The notes below the pieces were generated by a model that did not search any database, was not told the origin of the DNA, and saw only the letters and a program-made list of their open reading frames with translations. This document shows, piece by piece, positions 17,767-26,882 of a stretch of 64,000 nt of DNA. Where the stretch lies: contig JAHHDR010000034.1 of assembly GCA_019739215.1 (NCBI GenBank), positions 1 through 64,000 on the forward strand. The letters are read 5' to 3'. Source of the DNA: Rhizobium sp. Its GTDB lineage: Bacteria > Pseudomonadota > Alphaproteobacteria > Rhizobiales > Rhizobiaceae. The translations under genes and the position numbers were made by a program. The first letter of the stretch is position 1, and each line of letters begins with the position of its first letter.

Positions 17767-18597
17767 TCATTTCTGCCGGGATCGGAGGTAGAGGCCGAGC
17801 GAGGCCACGAGGAAGGAGAAGGTCAGCATCATGACGGCGATCGCATTGATCTCCGGCTTGATGCCGCGCCGGAGCATGGCGAAGATGAACATCGGCAGCG
17901 TGGTCACATCGACGCCGGCGATGAAATAGGTGATGACGAGATCGTCCATCGATATGATGAAGGCGAGCAGCCCGCCGCCGACAATGCCCGGCATCAGCTG
18001 CGGCAGCACCACCCGGCGGAAGGTCACCCATTCATTGGCGCCGAGGTCCGCCGAGGCGTTTTCCAATGTCCTGTCCATGCCGGCCAGCCGGGCCGAGACG
18101 ACGATGAAGACATAGGAGATCAGGAATGTGCACTGGCCGATGACGATGGTCGTGACGCCGAGCCGGATGCCGGCGCTGACGAAGAAGATCAGGAGCGCGA
18201 TGCCGAGCACGATGTCGGGCATCAGCATCGGCATGAACATCACCACCTGGTAGAAGCGTCGCCCAAGGAAATTGTAGCGGTGCATCGCAAGGGCGATCGC
18301 CGTGCCCAGCACGGTGGAGATGACCGTTGTGAAGAGCGCGATCTTCAGGCTGTTGAGCACCGCCGCGATCAGCTGGTCGGTGGACTCGATATAGAGCGCA
18401 TTCTCCGACACAGTCGTCTTGAAGCCCAGCACCTGGGCATACCATTCCGTGGTAAACCCGCTCCACACCATCATGTTCACCGGGTTGGCGTTGAAGGAGT
18501 AGAGTGCGATCAGCGCCAGCGGAATGTAGATGAAGGCGAAGAACAGCACCGTGTAGAGCGTCAGACCCGCCTTGAAGAGGCCGCGTGAGAATTTCAT
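17767..18597 (-). CDS. Polyamine-type ABC transporter permease (PotC/PotI-like)
   Basis: 276 residues with six predicted membrane helices, starting LTLYTVLFFAFIYIPLALIALYSFN. The EAA loop reads NASADLGANEWVTFRRVVLPQLMPGI, the contact site for the ATPase. Position after a PotB/PotH-like permease and a PotA/PotG-like ATPase defines the system. The stop lies one base before the DmpA start. Substrate specificity is decided by the divergently encoded binding protein. Confidence 0.92.
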   Translation of the reverse strand: MKFSRGLFKAGLTLYTVLFFAFIYIPLALIALYSFNANPVNMMVWSGFTTEWYAQVLGFKTTVSENALYIESTDQLIAAVLNSLKIALFTTVISTVLGTAIALAMHRYNFLGRRFYQVVMFMPMLMPDIVLGIALLIFFVSAGIRLGVTTIVIGQCTFLISYVFIVVSARLAGMDRTLENASADLGANEWVTFRRVVLPQLMPGIVGGGLLAFIISMDDLVITYFIAGVDVTTLPMFIFAMLRRGIKPEINAIAVMMLTFSFLVASLGLYLRSRQK

Positions 18598-18606
18598 CCC
18601 GGCCTC

Positions 18607-19506
18607 CTATCGCGCCTGAGCCGAAGCGGCATTCCGCCGGCCGGACAGGATGACATAGGCGAGAAGCAGCGTGAGCATGACGGCCATGATCATCATGGCG
18701 AGAGCCGAGCCGAACGGCCAGTTGCGCGCCGACAGGAACTGCGCCTCGATCAGGCTGCCGACCATCATCACCTTGGCGCCGCCGAGGATGGCCGGCACGA
18801 TGAAATTGCCGAGCGCGGGGATGAAGACGATCACCGAACCGCCGACGATGCCCGGTGCGGTCAGCGGCAGCACCACGCGGAAGAAGGTGCGGATCGGCCC
18901 GGCACCGAGATCGAGCGAGGCCTGCACCAGCCGCCAGTCCAGTTTCTCGATCGAGGCATAGACCGGCATGAACATGAAGGGAATGAAGACATAGACCATG
19001 CCGAGGATGATCGCGCCGTCGGTATAGATCATCTCCAGCGGCCTCGAGATCGCGCCCGATGTCATCAGCGTCTCGTTGATGAGGCCGGTGGGCCTGAGGA
19101 TCATCACCCAGACGAACAGGCGCACGATCAGGCTCGAGAAGAAGGGCAGCGTGATCAGGAACAGGCAGAAGTTCTTCCACCTGTCCGGAAGCCGGCTGAT
19201 GTGGAAAGCGGCGGGGTAGCAGACGAGCAAGGTGTAGATCACCGTCAGCGCCGCGATCTTCAGCGAACGAAGGAAGATCGCGATATAGACCGGGTCGAAC
19301 TCCTCGAAAGCCGGATCGGCGAAGCCAAGGATGCGGCCATAATTGTGCGGATACCAGATCCACTCGACGCCGCCATAGAGGCCGGGCGCGAGGAAGCTGG
19401 TGACGACCATGATGCCGAGCGGCACGGCGAAGAAGATCAGAAGGAAGAGCGTGACCGGACCGAGCAGGATGCCGAGTTGGAGACGCCTCTGGCTGGCGAT
19501 ACCCAT
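18607..19506 (-). CDS. Polyamine-type ABC transporter permease (PotB/PotH-like)
   Basis: 299 residues with an N-terminal helix LGILLGPVTLFLLIFFAVPLG and five more. The EAA loop is QASLDLGAGPIRTFFRVVLPLTAPGI. It overlaps the last base of the ATPase stop and is followed after 9 bases by the second permease. The pair would form the heterodimeric channel. Confidence 0.92.
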   Translation of the reverse strand: MGIASQRRLQLGILLGPVTLFLLIFFAVPLGIMVVTSFLAPGLYGGVEWIWYPHNYGRILGFADPAFEEFDPVYIAIFLRSLKIAALTVIYTLLVCYPAAFHISRLPDRWKNFCLFLITLPFFSSLIVRLFVWVMILRPTGLINETLMTSGAISRPLEMIYTDGAIILGMVYVFIPFMFMPVYASIEKLDWRLVQASLDLGAGPIRTFFRVVLPLTAPGIVGGSVIVFIPALGNFIVPAILGGAKVMMVGSLIEAQFLSARNWPFGSALAMMIMAVMLTLLLAYVILSGRRNAASAQAR

Positions 19507-20600
19507 CAGGCGGCCTCCCGTTCTGCGATGATATGGACGGTGGCGGGATCGTAGTACCAGCGCGCCAGCTGGCCAGCGGCGATTGCCCCGACGGCGTTGC
19601 TCTGCGACGCCGGCACCTGCGCCATCAGCCGGCGCCCGCCCGCCGTCCGGCCGAAAAGTTCGAAGACGGCGCCGACGAACACCACCTGCTCGACCGTGAC
19701 ATCGAGCGACGGCGCATGCTCGGACAAAGCGGTGAGCGAGAATTGCTCCGGCCGGATCAGCGCCGTGGCGGCGCTTGCGGCCGTATCCGCGCCGGAAGGC
19801 TGGTGACGGATCGTCGATCCGTCGGCGGCGACGAAATTCTGTCCTTCGACCCTGCCCTCAAACAGATTGCTTGCCCCGATGAAGCTTGCGACGAAGGTGC
19901 TCACGGGGCGGTCGTAGATGCGACGCGGCGCATCGAGCTGCTGGATCCGTCCGTTCGACAGTACCGCGACGCGGTCCGACATGGTCAGCGCTTCCTGCTG
20001 GTCGTGGGTGACGAAAATGAAGGTGATGCCGAGTTCGTGTTGCAACGTCTTGAGTTCGAGCTGCATCGCCTCGCGCAGGTTCTTGTCGAGCGCCGAAAGC
20101 GGCTCGTCGAGCAGCAGAACCTTCGGTCGGGCAATGATGGCGCGGGCGAGCGCCACCCGCTGCTGCTGGCCGCCGGAGAGCTGGCGCGGCAGGCGACCTT
20201 CCATGCCGTCGAGGCCCACCATGCGCAGCATAGACCGCACGCGCTCCGTACGCTCGGGTTTCGGAACGCCCGCAACATCGAGCGCATAGGCGGCATTCTC
20301 GCCCACCGTCATGTGCGGAAACAGTGCGTAATTTTGGAACACGGTATTGACCGGGCGGCGGTAGGGCGGCCGGTCGGTCATGTCCTCGCCGTCGATCTCG
20401 ATCCGACCACCATCGAGTTCGACGAAACCGCTGATCGCCTGGAGCAGCGTGGTCTTGCCGCAGCCCGATGGGCCCAGAAGGGTGATGAATTCATTGCGGC
20501 CGATGTCGAGATCGACGCCGTCGAGCGCCGTTACCAGACGTCCTTCAGGCGTGGAAAAGGCCTTGGCGGCCGAGACCAGCCGCACGATCGCATCTCGCAT
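19506..20600 (-). CDS. Polyamine-type ABC transporter ATP-binding protein (PotA/PotG-like)
   Basis: 364 residues. Walker A is GPSGCGKTT, the Q loop is in NTVFQNYALFPHM, the signature is [15 protein letters not shown], Walker B is VLLLDEPLSALD and the switch His is in VTHDQQEAL. A C-terminal TOBE-type domain (about residues 285-355) follows, as usual for PotA and PotG. It is the first gene of the minus-strand operon ATPase - permease - permease - DmpA. The 164-base gap to the binding-protein gene must hold divergent promoters. Confidence 0.93.
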   Translation of the reverse strand: MRDAIVRLVSAAKAFSTPEGRLVTALDGVDLDIGRNEFITLLGPSGCGKTTLLQAISGFVELDGGRIEIDGEDMTDRPPYRRPVNTVFQNYALFPHMTVGENAAYALDVAGVPKPERTERVRSMLRMVGLDGMEGRLPRQLSGGQQQRVALARAIIARPKVLLLDEPLSALDKNLREAMQLELKTLQHELGITFIFVTHDQQEALTMSDRVAVLSNGRIQQLDAPRRIYDRPVSTFVASFIGASNLFEGRVEGQNFVAADGSTIRHQPSGADTAASAATALIRPEQFSLTALSEHAPSLDVTVEQVVFVGAVFELFGRTAGGRRLMAQVPASQSNAVGAIAAGQLARWYYDPATVHIIAEREAA

Positions 20601-20764
20601 AAGTCGTTCCCCGAAATGTTATTAAATTAACTCTTGCGCGATTTAGATACCTTGATATCATTTTCTGGCAAAGTCAACGCCCGAACGGCGCGCCGTCTCG
20701 ACATCTGCAAAGGACGCGAAGCGGCACGGTTGCGTCGGGAAAAAATCCGACAAGGGGAACTGAA
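20601..20764. promoter_or_regulatory. Divergent promoter region of polyamine-type transporter
   Basis: This 164-base gap separates the ATPase gene (minus) from the binding-protein gene (plus). It contains an AT-rich patch at 20617-20632 (ATGTTATTAAATTAAC) and a second at 20645-20666, unlike the GC-rich surroundings. The RpiR-family regulator encoded at 21871 is the natural candidate to bind here. No perfect palindrome is visible. Confidence 0.5.
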
Positions 20765-21814
20765 ATGACGATCTTCAACGGGACCATGAGGCGCCTCGGT
20801 CTTGTGGCGCTCAGCGCGCTCATGCTGCCCGCGGGCAGCGCTTTCGCCGATGAACTCAACATCTACAACTGGGGCGAATACATCAATCCGGCTGTGCTGA
20901 AGACATTCGAGGAAGAGACCAAGATCAAGGTCAACCTCTCGACCTATTCTTCCAACGAAGAGATGCTCGCCAAGATCCAGGGCGGCGCGACCGGCTACGA
21001 CATCGTCTTCCCGTCCGTGCACATGCATGACATCATGTCCAAGCTCGACCTTATCGAGAAGACCGACATCAACACCTATGAAGGCTTCAAGAACATCGAC
21101 CCGACGTTCCTGCGCGCCAAGAGCGACCCGAACGGCGAGTATTGCCTGCCCTATGCCTTCGGCACTGTCGGCATCCTCTATAACCGCAAGGTACTCGGCA
21201 AGGACATCACCGGCTGGAAGGACCTGATCGAGACCGCAAAGGCGAAGGACCTGAAATTCACCCTGCTCGACGACATGCGCGAAGTCCTCGGCGTCGGCCT
21301 GATGCTGAACGGCCACACGGTCAATTCGACCGATCCTGCAGAGTTGCAGCAGGCAGCCGATACCGTCATCGCCATGAAGTCCCAGGTCGCGGCCTTCACC
21401 TATGACTCGCGCCCGATGGTCGCGTCCGGCGACGTGGCCGCCGCTCATTTCTTCGTCGGCGCCATGATCGACGTCTTCGGCAAGCCGGAAGACCTGGGCT
21501 ATGTCATCCCCGAGGAAGGCGCGACCATGTATCAGGAGGATATGTGCGTGCTGAAATCGGCGCCGAACAAGGACAATGCCATCAAGTTCCTGCAGTTCTA
21601 CACCAGGCCGGAAATCGCGGCGCTCAATGTTTCGCAGCAGACCAACGGCACCGCCAATGTGCCCGCGCGCCAGTTGACGCCCGAAAACATCAAGAATAGC
21701 AAGGAGATCAATCCGACCGACGAGACGATGAAGCGGCTGCAGATCTTCGAGGATATCGGCGCCGGCCTTCGCCAGGTCGACCGGGCCTGGACCAAGGTCA
21801 AGACCGCCCAGTAG
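20765..21814 (+). CDS. Polyamine-type periplasmic binding protein (PotD/PotF-like)
   Basis: 349 residues. A signal peptide ends near SAFA, and the mature protein starts DELNIYNWGEYINPAVLKTFEEET, the PotD/PotF signature. YDIVFPSVHMHDIM and the LPYAFGTVGILYNRK segment line the ligand cleft in this family. An AAGGGGA site precedes ATG 20765. It is divergent from its ATPase and permeases and is followed by an RpiR regulator; a stem-loop after its stop probably keeps the binding-protein message abundant. The true ligand could be a polyamine conjugate, given the DmpA partner. Confidence 0.92.
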   Translation: MTIFNGTMRRLGLVALSALMLPAGSAFADELNIYNWGEYINPAVLKTFEEETKIKVNLSTYSSNEEMLAKIQGGATGYDIVFPSVHMHDIMSKLDLIEKTDINTYEGFKNIDPTFLRAKSDPNGEYCLPYAFGTVGILYNRKVLGKDITGWKDLIETAKAKDLKFTLLDDMREVLGVGLMLNGHTVNSTDPAELQQAADTVIAMKSQVAAFTYDSRPMVASGDVAAAHFFVGAMIDVFGKPEDLGYVIPEEGATMYQEDMCVLKSAPNKDNAIKFLQFYTRPEIAALNVSQQTNGTANVPARQLTPENIKNSKEINPTDETMKRLQIFEDIGAGLRQVDRAWTKVKTAQ

Positions 21815-21827
21815 GCAGAAGCATGGC

Positions 21828-21853
21828 CTCTCCGCCCGATGGCGGGCGGAGAG
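21828..21853 (+). terminator. Intercistronic stem-loop after the binding-protein gene
   Basis: CTCTCCGCCC (21828-21837) and GGGCGGAGAG (21844-21853) form a perfect 10-bp stem with loop GATGGC and no T-run. It sits between the binding-protein stop and the RpiR start at 21871, as expected for a partial terminator or mRNA-stabilising hairpin. Confidence 0.65.
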
Positions 21854-21870
21854 CGAACCAGGGGATCACA

Positions 21871-22725
21871 GTGTCGAAGGAAGTCCTCAAGCGCCTGCAG
21901 GATGCGGAGATGCGCAAGTCGAAGTCCGACAAGCTGATCGCCAACTATTTCGAGCGCAATCTCGCCGAACTGCCCTTCGAAACAGCCAAGTCCATTGCTG
22001 CCCGCCTCGAAATCTCGCAGATGACGGTCGGGCGCTATTTGCGACGGCTCGGCTTCGACGGACTCGAGGAGATGAAGGCGGTGCTGCGCCGCGGCAGGTC
22101 CAACCCGGCATGGCAGGTCAAGGGCTCGATGGATCGCTTCCAGCAGGACCTGCGCGAGGGCAAGTTCATTGCTGGCCTGCTGCAGCAGCAGGTCGACAAT
22201 CTCGGCCGGATCTACGAACTCACCACCTCTCACGAGTGGCAGCAAACGGTCGAGGCGTTGATATCGGCCAGCGAGGTCTATGTCGCGGCCTACCAGAATG
22301 TCCGCGGCATCGCGCAGTATTTTACCGCCCAGCTCTCCTACACGCGACCGCGCGTCGAATTCATGGACGGACTGAACGGCACCTATGCCGAGGCGCTCGA
22401 CGGCTCCGTGGCGGGTCGCGTGCTCTTCCTCCACGATGTCCGCCGCTTCGCCGCCAAGGCCAGGCCACTCGCCGAGGAAGCCCGTCGCGCCGGCGTCAAG
22501 GTCATCCTGCTCACCGACGAGTTCTGCCCGTGGGCAGACGAGGTGTCCGACATTTCCCTCGTCGTGCCCGGGTCGCACGGCCCCCTCTGGGACGGCGCCG
22601 CCACCATGACCGCGGTCATGGACCTGCTGCTCTCCAACATCATCGTCCTGATGGGCAACGAGGTGGACGAGCGGGTGCAGTTGCTCACCCGCCTGCAGGA
22701 CGTGTTCGGCGACTTCGAAGTCTGA
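21871..22725 (+). CDS. MurR/RpiR-family transcriptional regulator
   Basis: 284 residues from GTG 21871, with AGGGGA 5-10 bases upstream; an in-frame start at 21823 would run through the hairpin and is less likely. The HTH_6 domain covers about residues 12-80 (ELPFETAKSIAARLEISQMTVGRYLRRLGF split by the recognition helix), followed by a SIS fold (about 120-260; VYVAAYQNVRGIAQYF, VKVILLTDEF, LVVPGS). SIS domains bind phosphosugars or related ligands. Placement behind the binding-protein gene suggests control of the transporter and DmpA. Confidence 0.88.
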   Translation: MSKEVLKRLQDAEMRKSKSDKLIANYFERNLAELPFETAKSIAARLEISQMTVGRYLRRLGFDGLEEMKAVLRRGRSNPAWQVKGSMDRFQQDLREGKFIAGLLQQQVDNLGRIYELTTSHEWQQTVEALISASEVYVAAYQNVRGIAQYFTAQLSYTRPRVEFMDGLNGTYAEALDGSVAGRVLFLHDVRRFAAKARPLAEEARRAGVKVILLTDEFCPWADEVSDISLVVPGSHGPLWDGAATMTAVMDLLLSNIIVLMGNEVDERVQLLTRLQDVFGDFEV

Positions 22726-22758
22726 ATTGCGACCACAGCCCGCACGTCGCAGACGCGA

Positions 22759-25700
22759 TCAGGCGTCCGCTACTGTCTCCGTCGGCTCCTTGATCCGGAA
22801 GCAGGCAACATAGAGCGACGGAAGGAAGACGAGCGTGAGCACCGTTCCGATGATGATGCCGCCCATCATCGCATAGGCCATCGGTCCCCAGAAGACTTCC
22901 CGCGAGATCGGGATCAGTGCGAGGCTCGCCGCGGCGGCCGTCAGGATGATCGGCCGGGTCCGGTGCCTGGTCGCTTCGACCACGGCGCTCCATGCCTCGT
23001 GGCCGGTGGCGCGCAGTTCCTCGATCTGGACAACGAGGATCACCGAGTTCCGGATCAGGATGCCGATCAGGGCAAGGATGCCGAGGATGGCCACGAAGCC
23101 GAGCGGCGCACCGCTGGGCACCAGGGCCGCCACGACACCGATCATGCCGAGCGGCGCGACGGCCACGACGAGGAACAGCCGGGAGAAGCTCTGGAGCTGG
23201 ACCATCAGCAGCGTCATGATGACAAACAGCATCAGAGGCGCGACTGCGATGATCGGCGCCTGGGACTTCTCGCTGTCGGCGACGGGGCCGCCAAGTTCCA
23301 CCTTGTAGGACGGCGGCAGCGTGTCGGTGAAGGCCTTGACGTCGGCCGCAAGTTGCTGGACCACGGTCGCAGGCTGCGTGTCGCCGACGATGGCGCCCTT
23401 GATGGTGATCGTCGGCACCCGGCCGCGCCTCCAGATGACCGGCTGTTCCAGTTCATAGGAGAAGCGAGCCACCGCACTCAGCGGAACCGCGCGCCCATCC
23501 TGTGCCGCCAGTTGCAGATTCTGAAGGGTGTCGATCGATGCGCGCTCTGCGTCGGTCGCGCGCGCCACAACGTTGACGAGATAGATGCCGTCGCGGACCT
23601 GGGTGATCGTCGACCCCGCCACGATACCGTTCAAGCCGGTGGCGATATCCTCAGATGTCACGCCCAGCTGTCGCGCCTTGTCCTGCATGACATCGACCTT
23701 GATCGCCCGGTTCGGCTCGTTCCAGTCGTAGTTCATGTTCGAGACAAGCGGGTGCTTGCCGACGATGGAGGAAAGGTCGAGCGCCAGTTGCCGGACTGTC
23801 TGGAGATCCGGGCCACTCACCCGGTACTGGATCGGCCGGCCGGCGGGCGGGCCAAGGGGCAGCAGATTGACATAGACGTCGAGGCCGGGGAACCCTTCCC
23901 GCGCAACCTGCTGGAGCCTGGTTCTCACGCGGTCGCGCGCCTCGAGATCCTTCGTCACGACGATGATCTGGCCAAAATTGGCGGAGTTCGGCTGCACGTC
24001 GAAGGACAGCAGGAACCGGACGGCACCGCGGCCCACGTAAGACGACCAGCGTTCGATGTCGGCGTCGCCGTCGAGTTTCGTTTCGAAGGCGTCCATCTGC
24101 CGGCGGGTTTCCTCGATGGATGCGCTCTGGGGAAGCGTGAGGTCGACGACGAGCTCCGGGCGGTCGGAGGAGGGAAAGAACTGCTGTTCGACGAAACGCA
24201 TCGAGTAGAGTGAAAAGGCGAAGATTGCGACGGTTACCCCGATGGTTACCCAGCGCCAGCGCATGGTCACCAGCAGGATACGGGACAGCAGCGGGCCGAA
24301 GCGGCTTGGCTTCTCGTCATGCTTCGTCATCGTCTTCGGCAGCAACGTGACGCCGAGGAGTGGCGTGAAGACCACGGCAACGATCCACGAAAGCACCAGC
24401 GACACCGCGATCACGACGAACAGGGTGAAAGTGAACTCGCCGGCGGCGCTGCTGTTCAATCCCACGGGAATGAAGCTGGCCACCGTGACCAGCGTGCCGG
24501 TCAGCATCGGAAAGGCCGTCGACGTGTAGACCGCCGTGGCGGCCTTTCTGAGGGATTCCCCCGCTTCCAGCTTGGACACCATCATCTCGACGGCGATCAT
24601 CGCGTCGTCGACCAGCAGGCCGAGCGCGATGATCAGCGCGCCCAGCGAGATGCGCTGCAGCGAGATGCCCAGATATTCCATGACGACGAAGGTCATGGCC
24701 AGGACCAGCGGTATCGACAGGGCGACCACGAGGCCGGCGCGCATGCCCAGGCTCAGGAAGGACACGGCCAGCACGATCGCGACGGCTTCGAAGAGCGCCG
24801 TGGTGAAGTCGCCGACGGCATGGGCGACCACCTCGGGCTGGTCGGAGACGAGGTGAACGTCCACGCCGACAGGAAGCTGGCTGACGATGACGCGCAGTTC
24901 CTCCGACAGGGCCTCCCCGAACTCTATCAGATTGGCGCCCTGCTTCATGCCGATCGCCAGGGCGAGCGCCGGCTTGCCCTGGAAACGGAACAGCGTCTGC
25001 GGCGGGTCGACATAGCCGCGGGTTATCTTGGCAACGTCGCTGAGGCGGAAGAAGCGGTCGTTGACCCGGAGATTGAGGTTCTGCAGGCTGCTCTCCGACG
25101 CGAACTGGCCCGTCACGCGGATGCTGACGCGATCCGGACCGGCTTCGATAATGCCGGACGGCGTGATCGCATTCTGCGCCTGAAGCGTGCTGACCACGTC
25201 CTGCTGGCTGATGCCGAGCGCCGCAATCTCGCGCGTGGAGAATTCGAGATAGATGACCTCGTCCTGCGCGCCGATGATATCGACCTTGCCCGCGTTCGGA
25301 ACGGTCAAGACCTTCGAGCGCGCGCTTTCCACATAGTCGCGCAGCTGGCGGTCGGTCAGCCCGTCCGCCGTGAAAGCATAGACATTGCCGAAAACGTCGC
25401 CGAAGTCATCATTGAACGACGGACCCTGGACCCCGCTGGGGAACTGGCTCTTGATGTCGTTGACCATGTTGCGGACCTTCAGCCAGGTCGTGGGCACGTC
25501 ACGCGCCTTGGTCGTATCCTTGAGGTTCACGTAGACGACGGAGTTGCCCGCGGTGGTCTGGCTGCGGGTGTAGTCGAGCGAATCCAGTTCCTCGAGCTTC
25601 TTCTCGATCCGCTCGGTGACCTGGGTCGCCATCTCGCTGGCGGTCGCACCCGGCCACTGCGTCATGATGAGCATGGTCTTGATCGAGAAGTTGGGATCTT

Positions 25701-25815
25701 CCTCGCGGCCGAGGTTCACATAGGACATCGCCCCGATGGCGGCGAAGATGATCATGAAATACCAGACGAGAGACCGATGCGCGATCGCCCAGTCGGACAG
25801 GTTGAAGCTCTTCAT
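22759..25815 (-). CDS. RND efflux pump inner-membrane transporter (TriC-like)
   Basis: 1018 residues with the RND layout: one helix, a large periplasmic loop, six helices, a second large loop and five helices. The proton-relay motif is in ALGLLVDDAMIAVEMM of the fourth helix, with the Asp pair typical of the HAE-1 drug-exporting branch. SFNDDFGDVFGNVYAFTADG and the N-terminal LGREEDPNFSIKTMLIMTQWPGA match pumps served by two adaptors, such as TriABC of Pseudomonas aeruginosa. It overlaps the second adaptor gene by 4 bases. No outer-membrane channel is encoded here, so a TolC-like protein from elsewhere is needed. Confidence 0.92.
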   Translation of the reverse strand: MKSFNLSDWAIAHRSLVWYFMIIFAAIGAMSYVNLGREEDPNFSIKTMLIMTQWPGATASEMATQVTERIEKKLEELDSLDYTRSQTTAGNSVVYVNLKDTTKARDVPTTWLKVRNMVNDIKSQFPSGVQGPSFNDDFGDVFGNVYAFTADGLTDRQLRDYVESARSKVLTVPNAGKVDIIGAQDEVIYLEFSTREIAALGISQQDVVSTLQAQNAITPSGIIEAGPDRVSIRVTGQFASESSLQNLNLRVNDRFFRLSDVAKITRGYVDPPQTLFRFQGKPALALAIGMKQGANLIEFGEALSEELRVIVSQLPVGVDVHLVSDQPEVVAHAVGDFTTALFEAVAIVLAVSFLSLGMRAGLVVALSIPLVLAMTFVVMEYLGISLQRISLGALIIALGLLVDDAMIAVEMMVSKLEAGESLRKAATAVYTSTAFPMLTGTLVTVASFIPVGLNSSAAGEFTFTLFVVIAVSLVLSWIVAVVFTPLLGVTLLPKTMTKHDEKPSRFGPLLSRILLVTMRWRWVTIGVTVAIFAFSLYSMRFVEQQFFPSSDRPELVVDLTLPQSASIEETRRQMDAFETKLDGDADIERWSSYVGRGAVRFLLSFDVQPNSANFGQIIVVTKDLEARDRVRTRLQQVAREGFPGLDVYVNLLPLGPPAGRPIQYRVSGPDLQTVRQLALDLSSIVGKHPLVSNMNYDWNEPNRAIKVDVMQDKARQLGVTSEDIATGLNGIVAGSTITQVRDGIYLVNVVARATDAERASIDTLQNLQLAAQDGRAVPLSAVARFSYELEQPVIWRRGRVPTITIKGAIVGDTQPATVVQQLAADVKAFTDTLPPSYKVELGGPVADSEKSQAPIIAVAPLMLFVIMTLLMVQLQSFSRLFLVVAVAPLGMIGVVAALVPSGAPLGFVAILGILALIGILIRNSVILVVQIEELRATGHEAWSAVVEATRHRTRPIILTAAAASLALIPISREVFWGPMAYAMMGGIIIGTVLTLVFLPSLYVACFRIKEPTETVADA

Positions 25816-26882
25816 TGGGCAACCTCATCGGAAATCTTGACCTGCTGGCCCTCGGCCAGGCTGTTGACGCCGGCAGTGACCAGCCTGTCGCCCTCGGACA
25901 GCCCGCCGGTGACGCGTAGCAATGTCCCATGCGGCTCCAGCCCGACTTCTCTTGTTGAGACAGTGCCGTTGTTGGCGACGATCCAGACAAGCGTTCTGCC
26001 GTCGCGCTTGAAGACCGCGGATGGTGGAATGAGCAGAGCCTGCACTTCCGGCGTGGAAATCGACGCGGTCACGACGGTGCCGAGCCGGAAACCGGAGGGC
26101 GGATTGTCGAGGCTGATGCGGACACGCGTCGTCCTGGTCGCGGCGTCGAGCGATGGCGCGATCTCCCTGACATGTCCCATGGCCGTCAGGGATGGATGTG
26201 CCTGGGAGGCGACCCTAAAGGCGGCATTGACCTTCAGTGTGCGGCCGATCCTGTCGGGAACGTCCACGACAGCCTCGCGTACGTCGGGACGGGCGAGTGT
26301 CACGACCGTCTGCCCGGCCTGGATCGTCTGTCCCGGCTCGGCACTGACTGCCGTCACCACGCCTGCAAATGTCGAGGTGATGACGGTGTTGGCGAGTTGC
26401 TCTCGCGACTTTGCGACTTTTGCCTTCGCGCTCGCCACGCTTGCATCGGCCGACTGCCGGGCCTGCCTGACTGAATCAAACGAGGCCTGGGATGATATGT
26501 TCTGGTCGAGCAGTGTCTTCTCTCGCGCTTCATTGGTGACCGCATTGGCCTGCTGGGCGATGGCGCTTTCCAGTTCGGCATCGGCGATCCTCGCCTGGAG
26601 CCTGTAGGCAAGCGGGTCGATTTCCGCCAGCCTCTGCCCGGCCAGCACCAGGTCACCCACGTTGACAGGCCGATGCGTCAGACGACCGGCAATCTCGAAG
26701 CCGAGTTCGGACGTGTATCGGGACTCCACGTTGCCCGTGAACCGCGTCGCGTCGGCCGGTGTCGGCCTGACCACCATCGACAGGACCGGCCGTATGGGAG
26801 GGGCGTCCTGGCTGTTGTCCTCCTGGCAGGCGGACAGGGCAAGCGTCGCCATCAACAGTCCGGCAATCGTCAATCTGTTCAT
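25812..26882 (-). CDS. RND pump periplasmic adaptor lipoprotein, second copy
   Basis: 356 residues. The signal sequence ends in a lipobox (LATLALSAC-type, here TLALSACQ), so the protein is lipid-anchored. The membrane-fusion-protein order follows: beta barrel start, lipoyl half (GDLVLAGQRLAEIDPLAYRLQ), a coiled-coil hairpin with Gln/Ala-rich helices, the second lipoyl half (FAGVVTAVSAEPGQTIQAGQ) and a C-terminal barrel. It overlaps both neighbours by 4 bases. Having two different adaptors in one operon is the TriAB arrangement. Confidence 0.9.
   Translation of the reverse strand: MNRLTIAGLLMATLALSACQEDNSQDAPPIRPVLSMVVRPTPADATRFTGNVESRYTSELGFEIAGRLTHRPVNVGDLVLAGQRLAEIDPLAYRLQARIADAELESAIAQQANAVTNEAREKTLLDQNISSQASFDSVRQARQSADASVASAKAKVAKSREQLANTVITSTFAGVVTAVSAEPGQTIQAGQTVVTLARPDVREAVVDVPDRIGRTLKVNAAFRVASQAHPSLTAMGHVREIAPSLDAATRTTRVRISLDNPPSGFRLGTVVTASISTPEVQALLIPPSAVFKRDGRTLVWIVANNGTVSTREVGLEPHGTLLRVTGGLSEGDRLVTAGVNSLAEGQQVKISDEVAQ

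Noticed and set aside
24319..26607. 762-codon open frame on the plus strand opposite the RND pump and second adaptor
   Set aside because: It is antisense to two strongly supported genes, has a His/Arg/Asp-rich low-complexity translation with no domain, and is explained by codon bias at high GC.
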